A stretch of DNA of 5,016 nucleotides, from NCBI GenBank assembly GCA_015485455.1, contig WFTN01000033.1, positions 1 through 5,016 on the forward strand. The letters are read 5' to 3'. Made by a program: the position numbers and the translations under genes. This DNA is from Planctomycetota bacterium (GTDB taxonomy: Bacteria; Planctomycetota; GCA-002687715; DRQF01). The notes under the pieces are model-generated. The model was not told the origin of the DNA. It searched no databases and saw only the letters and a list, made by a program, of their open reading frames with translations. Positions 1-5,016 of this stretch are shown here, piece by piece. Positions within the stretch are counted from its first letter, which is position 1, and each line of letters opens with the position of its first letter.

Positions 1-1
1 T

Positions 2-496
2 CGCAAGCACGTTATCGACTCTATCCATTTTCATGGTGACCTGTTTCGCTTTGTTCCTGTCTTGGCTGTTGGCCAGGGTTTTCGAGTGGAAGAGATTGAG
101 GTCTTACATGTGGCAGAGAAAGGGCCGAGTACCTTTCTCAATGTCAGTCTTTACTTGCGGCGTTTCCTCGACATCTTCAGTCTCTTCTTCTTGCTTAAAT
201 TCATCCGCAAACCTTTGCGGTTCTTCGGACTCACGGGCTTGGGTCTTTTCTTCTTGGGATCAGCTCTGACGGGTTGGGTTGGTTATGAGAAGATTGTTTA
301 CCACGTCGGTGCTGTCGACCGCCCGTTGCTCGTTTTGGGCGTCCTGTTTATGGTTCTCGGACCTATTCTGCTTTCGATTGGTTTGATCGGGGAAATCATT
401 ATTTTCACTCAGGGTAAGACTCTGGCGGATTATCACATTGGGGCGATCTTGAGTGGACGGGATGAAGAAGAGGGTGATCGTGAAGACCAGAATTGA
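2..496 (+). CDS. Family 2 glycosyltransferase, C-terminal part (5' end outside window)
   Basis: The reading frame is open from base 2 to a TGA at 494-496, giving 164 residues with no natural start, so the catalytic N-terminal GT-A domain lies upstream. Residues 1-45 resemble the end of that domain in DPM1/polyprenyl-phosphate glycosyltransferases: an HGDLFRFVPVLA stretch, then GFRVEEIEVLHV. Two hydrophobic helices follow, at about residues 73-95 and 108-135. They are separated by a short loop containing DRPLL, and the first is preceded by KPLRFFGL, which is the usual tail of this family. The end is acidic and probably cytoplasmic. Known of the family: these inner-membrane enzymes transfer a sugar from a nucleotide donor to a polyprenyl phosphate or a related lipid. 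The exact sugar cannot be read here because the donor-binding DxD region is missing. The next gene starts inside this one, suggesting co-translation. The family call is fairly sure, the substrate is unknown. Confidence 0.85.
   Translation, partial: RKHVIDSIHFHGDLFRFVPVLAVGQGFRVEEIEVLHVAEKGPSTFLNVSLYLRRFLDIFSLFFLLKFIRKPLRFFGLTGLGLFFLGSALTGWVGYEKIVYHVGAVDRPLLVLGVLFMVLGPILLSIGLIGEIIIFTQGKTLADYHIGAILSGRDEEEGDREDQN
470..474 (+). promoter_or_regulatory. Ribosome binding site that favours the GTG start at 480
   Basis: GAGGG lies 5 to 6 bases before the GTG at 480, and the bases that follow it (GGTGATC) also match the extended anti-Shine-Dalgarno complement. The competing in-frame starts, ATG 462 and GTG 453, have no comparable purine run at the right distance. 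This site lies inside the end of the glycosyltransferase gene. Confidence 0.5.
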
Positions 497-1565
497 AACG
501 AACGAAGTGACAGATCTCACCTCGGACAGGGCCACGACAGTTTTTGGTTTCGTGGATGGAGACGATGATGCTTGGGAGGCCTATGTCTTGGCCCATCCCG
601 ACTCCACTCTCTTCCACACCCTTCGTTGGCGGGAAGTCATTCGAAGGACATTCAAACACGAAGATTGTTACTTAGTTGCCAAGTGCGGCGCGGCCATTGT
701 CGGTGTCCTGCCCATGTTCCGAGTTTCATCTATGTTCTTCGGCACCACTTTGGTCTCTGTTCCCTTCGGCGTCTACGGCGGGCTTCTCGTTGATAATGAG
801 GATGTTGCAGAGAAGCTCATTGCTGAGGCCCGCGTCATCGCTGAGAATTGTGGTGCCAAGTATGTCGAGCTCCGCCATTTGGATTCTCCTTTGGCTGGAT
901 TGGAAGGGACTGACCTTTACTACACCTTCATCGCTGATATCCCCGAAGATGCGGATGGCTGCTTAGCTCGCATTCCGAGAAAGGCCAGGGCAGAGGTGCG
1001 GAAGGCCTTGAAAGATGAGACCTTATCTTTTGGCTTTGATGACATTTCATTGAAAGATTTTCATCGTCTTTTCTCGATGAATAAACGAAAGCTGGGCTCA
1101 CCTCTGTTTCCTTCGAGCTTGTTTTGGCACCAGAAAGATGTCTTGGGAAGCGATGAGTCTATTCTCACGGTTCGCAAAGACGGGGAGGTCGTTGCGGCTG
1201 TTATGTCCTTTCTGTATAAGGACACCATCATGCCCTACTATTCTGGCGCGATTCCTGGTGCAGAGCGTTTTCGGGCCAGCAATTACATGTATTATCGGTT
1301 GATGGAGTGGGCCTCTGAAAAGGGCCTCAAGAAGTTCGACTTTGGCCGAAGCCGAGAGGGCACGGGTGCCTTCTCATTTAAGAAGCATCAGGGCTTTGAG
1401 CCTCGGCAGTTGAGTTACGAATATTTGCTCAACACCGTGTCGGAAGTTCCCTGTATGAATCCCAGCAACCCGAAATACAAAATGGCCAAGAAAGTGTTCG
1501 CCAATATGCCTCTTTGGATGGCACAGAAAGTCGGCAGCTGGTTGGTAAAGCGTGCTCCATTCTGA
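480..1565 (+). CDS. FemAB-like protein, XrtA/PEP-CTERM system-associated family
   Basis: 361 residues from GTG 480; ATG 462 (367 residues) is the main alternative start. Seen: an N-terminal acyltransferase-like half with WEAYVLAHPDSTLFHTLRWR at 32-51, IVGVLPMFRV near 73-82, VSVPFGVYGG at 92-101 and VELRHL near 129-134. A basic PRKARAEVRKAL stretch follows at 166-177, then a second half with FDFGRSREGTGAFSFKK at 286-302, GFEPRQLSYEY at 305-315 and NPSNPKY at 327-333. The order and wording of these blocks match the FemAB-like family (double GNAT fold) found with exosortase XrtA and exopolysaccharide loci. FemAB enzymes proper use aminoacyl-tRNA to build peptidoglycan cross-bridges; the acceptor for this subfamily is not established, so a role in modifying an extracellular polymer or envelope component is inference. 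No signal peptide or membrane helix is apparent, so it is probably cytoplasmic. It overlaps the upstream glycosyltransferase by 17 bases (35 with the ATG), which suggests a shared transcript. No exosortase or PEP-CTERM protein is in the window. Confidence 0.9.
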   Translation: MKTRIETNEVTDLTSDRATTVFGFVDGDDDAWEAYVLAHPDSTLFHTLRWREVIRRTFKHEDCYLVAKCGAAIVGVLPMFRVSSMFFGTTLVSVPFGVYGGLLVDNEDVAEKLIAEARVIAENCGAKYVELRHLDSPLAGLEGTDLYYTFIADIPEDADGCLARIPRKARAEVRKALKDETLSFGFDDISLKDFHRLFSMNKRKLGSPLFPSSLFWHQKDVLGSDESILTVRKDGEVVAAVMSFLYKDTIMPYYSGAIPGAERFRASNYMYYRLMEWASEKGLKKFDFGRSREGTGAFSFKKHQGFEPRQLSYEYLLNTVSEVPCMNPSNPKYKMAKKVFANMPLWMAQKVGSWLVKRAPF

Positions 1566-1620
1566 TCCTGTTTGATCTATTCGTCTGAAAGGAATAAGCT
1601 CGACGCTTGGATGTCAATCA

Positions 1621-1627
1621 AAGGAGG
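1621..1627 (+). promoter_or_regulatory. Strong Shine-Dalgarno that decides the TTG start at 1634
   Basis: AAGGAGG is a full match to the anti-Shine-Dalgarno sequence and sits six bases before TTG 1634. An earlier in-frame TTG at 1607 would place this site inside the coding region and add nine residues, four of them consecutive arginines, ahead of the receiver domain. Confidence 0.85.
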
Positions 1628-1633
1628 CGTCGT

Positions 1634-2995
1634 TTGAAGGTTCTGATTGCAGATGATGAGCAGAGTATAATCACGACACTGGTCGACGATATTTCGGATG
1701 CCGGACACGAAGTTCACGCCGTTTCCGACGGTAATCGTGCCCTCGAGTTCTTTAAGCGCGAAGGCGCTGATTGCCTCATCACGGATATCAATATGCCCGG
1801 GATGAACGGCATGGAGCTTCTGGAGAATGTGCGGAAGCTCTGCCCAGATCTTCAGGTGATTGTTATTTCTGGTTTCGCGACCATTGAATCCGCGGTCAAA
1901 GCCATGCAGTTGGGGGCGGCGGATTTTGTCCAAAAACCATTCCTGAATGAGCAAATTCTATCGATTCTGGAGCGCCTCACGACCTTAGTAGCCCTGCAAA
2001 AAGAGAATGCCTCATTGCGGGAGCAGTTGGACGATATTTCCGGTTTTGACAATGTCATTGGCTCCAGCCGTAAAATGCAGGAAGTATTCAAAGCCCTGAA
2101 GCAAGTGTCGAAGTCGAATTCGAACATTTTGATTCAGGGAGAGACTGGCACGGGCAAAGAAGTCATCGCCAGAGCGATCCACAATAATAGCAACCGTCGC
2201 GACAAACCGATGGTGGCGATTTCCTGTGGCGCTATTCCTTCGGCTCTTCTCGAAGACGAGCTCTTTGGCCATGACAAAGGTGCTTTCACCGATGCCCGTG
2301 ATCAAAAAATTGGCCGCTTCGAACGGGCCAATTCAGGTTCCATATTCCTCGATGACATCGACGACATGCCATTGGAGACACAGGTCAAGCTCCTTCGCAT
2401 CCTGCAAGAGCGGGAGTTTGAACGCTTAGGAGGTGAGAAGACCATCAAGATTGATGTGCGTGTCATTGCTGCCACCAAGGTGGATCTGCGGGAGCATGTG
2501 CAAGCAGGCAAATTTCGGGAAGATCTTTTCTATCGACTGAATGTCGTGCCAATCAAACTGCCGCCATTACGCGAACGTGATGGGGACATCGCTCTTTTGG
2601 CCAGGCATTTCATTGGCAAGTATTCGGAGTCCAAGGACTACGAAATCAAAGAAGAAGTCTTGCAGTCCATGGATGGCTATTACTGGCCGGGCAACGTCCG
2701 GGAATTGGAACATGCGGTGGAGCGCGCCATCGCATTTGCGGGCAGTGCTCGTTTTCTGAAGAAAGAGCATTTGGTAGAGACCTCTCCTATTCACAAGAAG
2801 GCCCTGGCGGTCCCCAACAACTTGGTGAAGCTCAAGGCTTATGTTGAAGAGGCGGAAAAGGAACACATCTACAATATTCTTAAAGCCACCAATGGTCACA
2901 AAGCTCAGGCGGCAGACGTTTTGGGGATCAGCCGCAAGAACCTTTGGGAGAAAATGCGGCTTTACGAGATTGAATTCTCTAACGATAGCAACTGA
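1634..2995 (+). CDS. Sigma-54-dependent response regulator (NtrC type: receiver, AAA+, Fis HTH)
   Basis: 453 residues from TTG 1634, chosen because the protein then begins MKVLIADDE, a standard receiver start behind a strong Shine-Dalgarno. The receiver domain (1-115) is complete: acidic pair D7/D8, phosphoacceptor D51 in ITDINMPGMNG, S79, and K101 in QKPF. A short coiled-coil-like linker (about 110-135) leads to the AAA+ domain (about 140-370). That domain has Walker A GETGTGKE at 169-176, a sigma-54 contact loop reading GAFTDA (216-221) rather than GAFTGA, Walker B IFLDD ending at D241 rather than the usual DE, and REDLFYRLNVVPIKLPPLRER at 295-315. WPGNVRELEHAVERA lies at 351-365. A Fis-type helix-turn-helix fills 400-445 (HKAQAADVLGISRKNLWEKM). 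Family knowledge: phosphorylation by a histidine kinase drives oligomerisation, and ATP hydrolysis opens the sigma-54 promoter complex. No kinase gene is in view, so the input signal and targets are unknown. It follows the FemAB gene by 68 bases and is translationally joined to lpxH. Confidence 0.96.
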   Translation: MKVLIADDEQSIITTLVDDISDAGHEVHAVSDGNRALEFFKREGADCLITDINMPGMNGMELLENVRKLCPDLQVIVISGFATIESAVKAMQLGAADFVQKPFLNEQILSILERLTTLVALQKENASLREQLDDISGFDNVIGSSRKMQEVFKALKQVSKSNSNILIQGETGTGKEVIARAIHNNSNRRDKPMVAISCGAIPSALLEDELFGHDKGAFTDARDQKIGRFERANSGSIFLDDIDDMPLETQVKLLRILQEREFERLGGEKTIKIDVRVIAATKVDLREHVQAGKFREDLFYRLNVVPIKLPPLRERDGDIALLARHFIGKYSESKDYEIKEEVLQSMDGYYWPGNVRELEHAVERAIAFAGSARFLKKEHLVETSPIHKKALAVPNNLVKLKAYVEEAEKEHIYNILKATNGHKAQAADVLGISRKNLWEKMRLYEIEFSNDSN

Positions 2996-3759
2996 TGGTC
3001 AACAAGAAGCGAATTTGGTTCGTTTCCGATGTCCACATAACCTTCGGAGACGAGGCTTACCTCAATCAATTCCTGGCGTTCCTCGATGGGGCTGCTGAAG
3101 CGTGCACTGAACTCTACATCGTGGGTGATCTTTTTGAGTTTTGGATTGGTGATCGCCAGGCAGGTATTCCTTTCTATGGCCCATTGTTTGAGAAGTTCAA
3201 ACTCTTGACCGATGGAGGATTGGTGATTAAGGCAGTCCACGGCAATCGAGATTTCCTGATGGGAAAGAGCTTTAGCGCCGTTGGGGTGGAAATGCTGCCC
3301 GAAACGGTTTCACTTGATCTCGCTGGGCAAAAAGTCCATGTGTCTCATGGGGATCAATTCTGTATTGATGATCATTCCTACCAACGGGCACGGGTGGTGA
3401 TGCGATCTCGTATCCCTCGTTTCGTCGCTTCCGTTCTTCCGGCCTTCGCGGGGGTCTTTTTGGCTAAGTTCTACCGACAAATCAGCGAACGTAAGAAAGC
3501 CAAGAAGAAAGCTTTGACGGGCAATCGGTTTCACACAATCGAGGATGGCATCAAGGAAGAGCTGGGTCGAAACCACTACGACGTGATCATCTGTGGCCAC
3601 ATCCACAATTTCGCCGAGCGATCGATTGAGGTAAGCGGCAAAAAAAGCCGCGTCTTGACCACAGGTGCTTGGGAAGAAGAGGGCCCCAACTATGTGGACT
3701 TTGATGGCGACAAGCTTTCTCTTTGTCATTTCAACGATACGGAGTCAGGTTATTCTTAA
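2995..3759 (+). CDS. lpxH: UDP-2,3-diacylglucosamine diphosphatase LpxH (lipid A synthesis)
   Basis: 254 residues, close to the usual size of the family. The enzyme cleaves the pyrophosphate of UDP-2,3-diacylglucosamine to give lipid X and UMP, at the inner face of the cytoplasmic membrane. The metal-binding motifs of the calcineurin-like phosphoesterase fold are all present and in order: D12 and H14 in SDVH, D45 in GDLFEFWIGD, the GNRDFL block at 83-88, SHGD at 117-120 and GHIH at 201-204. GNRDFL, the HGD with a following DDxxYQ, and the GAWEEEG near 224-230 are specific to LpxH rather than general phosphoesterases. A lysine- and arginine-rich helical insert (about 158-174) fits the membrane-facing cap region. 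The ATG shares its A with the TGA of the regulator (TGATG) and no good Shine-Dalgarno precedes it, so translation probably depends on coupling. The alternative LpxI and LpxG enzymes are different: LpxI is unrelated in fold, and LpxG lacks this close match. Function is nearly certain. Confidence 0.94.
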   Translation: MVNKKRIWFVSDVHITFGDEAYLNQFLAFLDGAAEACTELYIVGDLFEFWIGDRQAGIPFYGPLFEKFKLLTDGGLVIKAVHGNRDFLMGKSFSAVGVEMLPETVSLDLAGQKVHVSHGDQFCIDDHSYQRARVVMRSRIPRFVASVLPAFAGVFLAKFYRQISERKKAKKKALTGNRFHTIEDGIKEELGRNHYDVIICGHIHNFAERSIEVSGKKSRVLTTGAWEEEGPNYVDFDGDKLSLCHFNDTESGYS

Positions 3760-3793
3760 CCGCCCGACCGCTGATAGTGTTGATCGAATGACG

Positions 3794-3837
3794 AGGATTT
3801 GGTGGAGATCCTTTGCTCAGTGAGGGTTGCCGAACCC
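3794..3837 (+). other. Two consecutive small hairpins downstream of lpxH
   Basis: AGGAT (3794-3798) pairs with ATCCT (3808-3812) around a nine-base loop. GGGTT (3824-3828) pairs with AACCC (3833-3837) around GCCG. They begin 35 bases after the lpxH stop. Neither is followed by a T run, so a classical intrinsic terminator is not shown; they could be 3'-end structures of the lpxH transcript. Confidence 0.3.
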
Positions 3838-3976
3838 AATCGGGATCGCCTGCTTAAGCACACACCCGAAGAACCTATGGTCGCTAACATAAGGAATTGC
3901 AACTGCTCGGGGCGCTGTTGCATGTTTCATTGATGATGTTTCTTTCGATCATGATGGAGATCAAAGGAATTCTCTT

Positions 3977-4007
3977 AGCTCATTCAAAATGTCATTTTGA
4001 ATGAGCT
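3977..4007. repeat. Perfect 14-bp inverted repeat with 3-base centre
   Basis: The arm AGCTCATTCAAAAT (3977-3990) is exactly complementary to 3994-4007, with GTC between. The stem is A+T-rich and lacks a following T tract on either strand (TGTTGCG to the right), so a standard intrinsic terminator is not the best reading, although a weak bidirectional one is possible. The symmetry and A+T content also suit an operator for a dimeric DNA-binding protein. It lies 177 bases before the cmk start. Confidence 0.7.
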
Positions 4008-4183
4008 TGTTGCGTACGAGGCCGCGGGCTCTCTTGAAAAACCGGAATTGTCCTATTCGCCACGAGTCTGAGCTTGCCCAAGGGCCGCATATTTAGCATC
4101 TTGTGACGAGGCCCACGGTCCCCAAATGGTGTCCCCGAGGCATTTTCGGCTAGACGTCCTAAGTTGTTGATAATAAAGAGTTA

Positions 4184-4864
4184 ATGACGTTGCTTGAGGT
4201 TGTGACAATTGACGGTCCGGCGGGAGCTGGCAAGAGTACAGTGGCGAGACGTGTTGCCGAGAAGCTTAATTTTCGCTTTCTCGACACCGGTGCCATGTAT
4301 CGGGCCGTAACCTGGGCAGCCCTTGAAGGGGGTTTGGAAGCCTCTGAGTCGAAGAACTTGGACCAACTCTTGTGTGATCTTGACCTTTCATTTGAGGCGG
4401 GTGGCCGCTTGATGGTCAATGGGCAGGACGTGACTTCTGCTATTCGAGAGCGTCATGTCACCGCCCAAGTATCGGCCTATGCCGCCTTGCCTTCTGTCCG
4501 CAAGCTCATGAGCCGAGCTCAGCGAACCATGGGGGAAGTGGGGGCTTTGGTCTGCGAAGGCCGGGACATGGGAACATTTGTGTTTCCTGATGCGGCAGTT
4601 CGCATCTATTTGGATGCCAGTGCTCAGGTGCGAGCGGAACGTCGGGCCAAAGAATTAAGAGACAAAGGAGAAGACGTTGATTTTGACGCTCTCCTGAATG
4701 AGATCAAAGCACGGGATGCGGCTGATTCCAGTCGCGCCGTGGCTCCCTTGAAGCGTGTGCCTGAACAGCATTACGTGGACAGCAGTGATATGAGTCGTGA
4801 CGATGTCATTGCCAACTTGTTGGCAATTGCCGCGAAAGGACTTGATGGAGCTGCTCGGAGCTAA
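4184..4864 (+). CDS. cmk: Cytidylate kinase (CMP/dCMP kinase)
   Basis: 226 residues, matching the usual bacterial Cmk length. It phosphorylates CMP and dCMP to the diphosphates with ATP, in the cytoplasm, in pyrimidine salvage and recycling. Seen: P-loop GPAGAGKST at 11-19, the CMP-binding LDTGAMYRA at 33-41, an IR pair at 87-88 after the CMP-specific insert, EGRDMGT at 125-131, the lid region around RAERRAKELRDKG (150-162), and RDAADSSRAVAPL at 177-189 with the two conserved arginines. All catalytic blocks are intact. ATG 4184 gives the normal short lead before the P-loop; its ribosome site is weak (AAAGAG at 4175-4180, only three bases away). GTG 4202 would leave just four residues before the P-loop, so it is less likely. 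The long gap upstream suggests its own promoter. In many bacteria cmk is followed by rpsA, ispH or an acyltransferase gene; the next gene here is not identifiable. Confidence 0.97.
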   Translation: MTLLEVVTIDGPAGAGKSTVARRVAEKLNFRFLDTGAMYRAVTWAALEGGLEASESKNLDQLLCDLDLSFEAGGRLMVNGQDVTSAIRERHVTAQVSAYAALPSVRKLMSRAQRTMGEVGALVCEGRDMGTFVFPDAAVRIYLDASAQVRAERRAKELRDKGEDVDFDALLNEIKARDAADSSRAVAPLKRVPEQHYVDSSDMSRDDVIANLLAIAAKGLDGAARS

Positions 4865-4893
4865 CGAAGAGGTTTGGATCAGCCTGCCATGTT

Positions 4894-4914
4894 GATGACC
4901 CAAAGTGGGTTATC
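4894..4914 (+). other. Hairpin 30 bases after cmk
   Basis: GATGACCCA (4894-4902) pairs with TGGGTTATC (4906-4914) around an AAG loop: nine pairs including one G-T wobble. No T run follows directly, so it is at best a weak or factor-assisted terminator of cmk. Confidence 0.35.
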
Positions 4915-4924
4915 GGGCGCAATG

Positions 4925-4951
4925 ATCCGGATAAGTTTTTATTAACCGGAT
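4925..4951 (+). other. Imperfect hairpin around an A+T-rich patch
   Basis: ATCCGG (4925-4930) pairs with CCGGAT (4946-4951). After one A-A mismatch, TAA pairs with TTA, leaving a loop of about seven bases rich in T. It sits in the spacer between cmk and the putative next gene. It may be a leader structure or incidental; the A+T-rich loop could equally belong to a promoter. Confidence 0.3.
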
Positions 4952-5000
4952 ACGGCGGTGTTCCGTGCACATCGCAGGATTCCAAATCGGAGCTCAATAC

Positions 5001-5016
5001 ATGAGCAGTCGTGAGA
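5001..5016 (+). CDS. Probable start of a further gene, cut by the window end
   Basis: ATG 5001 follows GGAG (4989-4992) at a good distance of eight bases and opens a frame reading MSSRE before the window ends. The same frame is open back to a GTG at 4965, which lacks such a ribosome site. Five codons are too few to name a product. Its position after cmk, on the same strand, is the only other support. Confidence 0.35.

Larger units (their letters stand above)
3760..4183 (+). other. 424-base intergenic region without a convincing gene
   Basis: Between lpxH and cmk there is no open frame with both a good start site and a recognisable product, and no tRNA, rRNA or known riboswitch pattern that I can identify. 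It holds two small hairpins just after lpxH (3794-3837), a perfect 14-bp inverted repeat (3977-4007), and an A+T-rich stretch with GATAAT at 4169-4174 directly before cmk. GATAAT could serve as a -10 element but has no fitting -35 and would leave almost no leader. The cmk promoter is presumably somewhere here, but I cannot place it. Confidence 0.6.

Noticed and set aside
2567..2899. 110-codon minus-strand frame inside the regulator gene
   Set aside because: It is antisense to the AAA+ and Fis domains, has no recognisable features and no sign of an independent ribosome site.
3310..3729. 139-codon open frame on the minus strand
   Set aside because: It lies wholly inside lpxH, whose motifs are complete. 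The minus-strand translation shows no recognisable domain and is an antisense shadow.
3877..3933. 18-residue cysteine-rich frame (four Cys) in the lpxH-cmk gap
   Set aside because: No proper Shine-Dalgarno, very short, and no family is recognised. Composition alone is too weak to call a small protein.
3977..4007. Intrinsic terminator for lpxH
   Set aside because: The stem is A+T-rich and more than 200 bases past the lpxH stop, with no T tract after it, so the terminator reading is not preferred, though not excluded.
4127..4142. Possible -24/-12 sigma-54 promoter (TGG at 4127, GC at 4140-4141)
   Set aside because: Only the GG and GC with ten-base spacing fit. The flanking bases do not match TGGCAC and TTGCA, so it is too weak to annotate; it is mentioned only alongside the palindrome.
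4169..4174. GATAAT as a sigma-70 -10 box for cmk
   Set aside because: No acceptable -35 lies 16-18 bases upstream, and transcription would begin practically at the start codon.
4889..4945. 18-codon frame after cmk
   Set aside because: Weak ribosome site, no recognisable sequence, and it overlaps both spacer hairpins.

Overview
The window comes from a Gram-negative bacterium. It carries a lipid A gene (lpxH), a FemAB-type protein of the family that accompanies exosortase/PEP-CTERM systems, a sigma-54-dependent response regulator and cytidylate kinase. Base composition looks close to half G+C by eye, and GTG and TTG starts seem to be in use. The phylum is not settled from these genes: a deltaproteobacteria-like or related lineage fits, and a PVC-type lineage is not excluded.

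Layout: all genes are on the + strand. Positions 2-3759 form one tightly packed block. It holds the C-terminal end of a membrane family 2 glycosyltransferase (2-496), an XrtA-associated FemAB-like protein whose start overlaps it (about 480-1565), an NtrC-type regulator that starts at a TTG behind a perfect Shine-Dalgarno (1634-2995), and lpxH (2995-3759), whose ATG shares a base with the regulator's stop codon. A 424-base gap without a convincing gene follows (3760-4183). It contains a perfect 14-bp inverted repeat and two small hairpins. Cytidylate kinase (cmk, 4184-4864) comes next, then a 136-base spacer with two hairpins, and probably the first codons of another gene at 5001.

How the genes may work together: the first four look like one cell-envelope transcription unit. 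The glycosyltransferase probably moves a sugar to or from a polyprenyl-phosphate carrier. FemAB-like proteins of this family sit in exopolysaccharide and protein-sorting loci. LpxH makes a lipid A precursor. The regulator between them has no partner histidine kinase in view; it may control the same envelope functions or distant genes. cmk is nucleotide housekeeping and is probably transcribed separately.

Most of the window is ordinary. The points most worth a second look are the combined substitutions at normally conserved positions of the regulator's AAA+ domain (GAFTDA loop, Asp-Asp Walker B, Ser in place of the usual Asn), the large palindrome in the gap, and the start-stop coupling of lpxH to the regulator. 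I saw no mobile element, CRISPR array, tRNA or rRNA.
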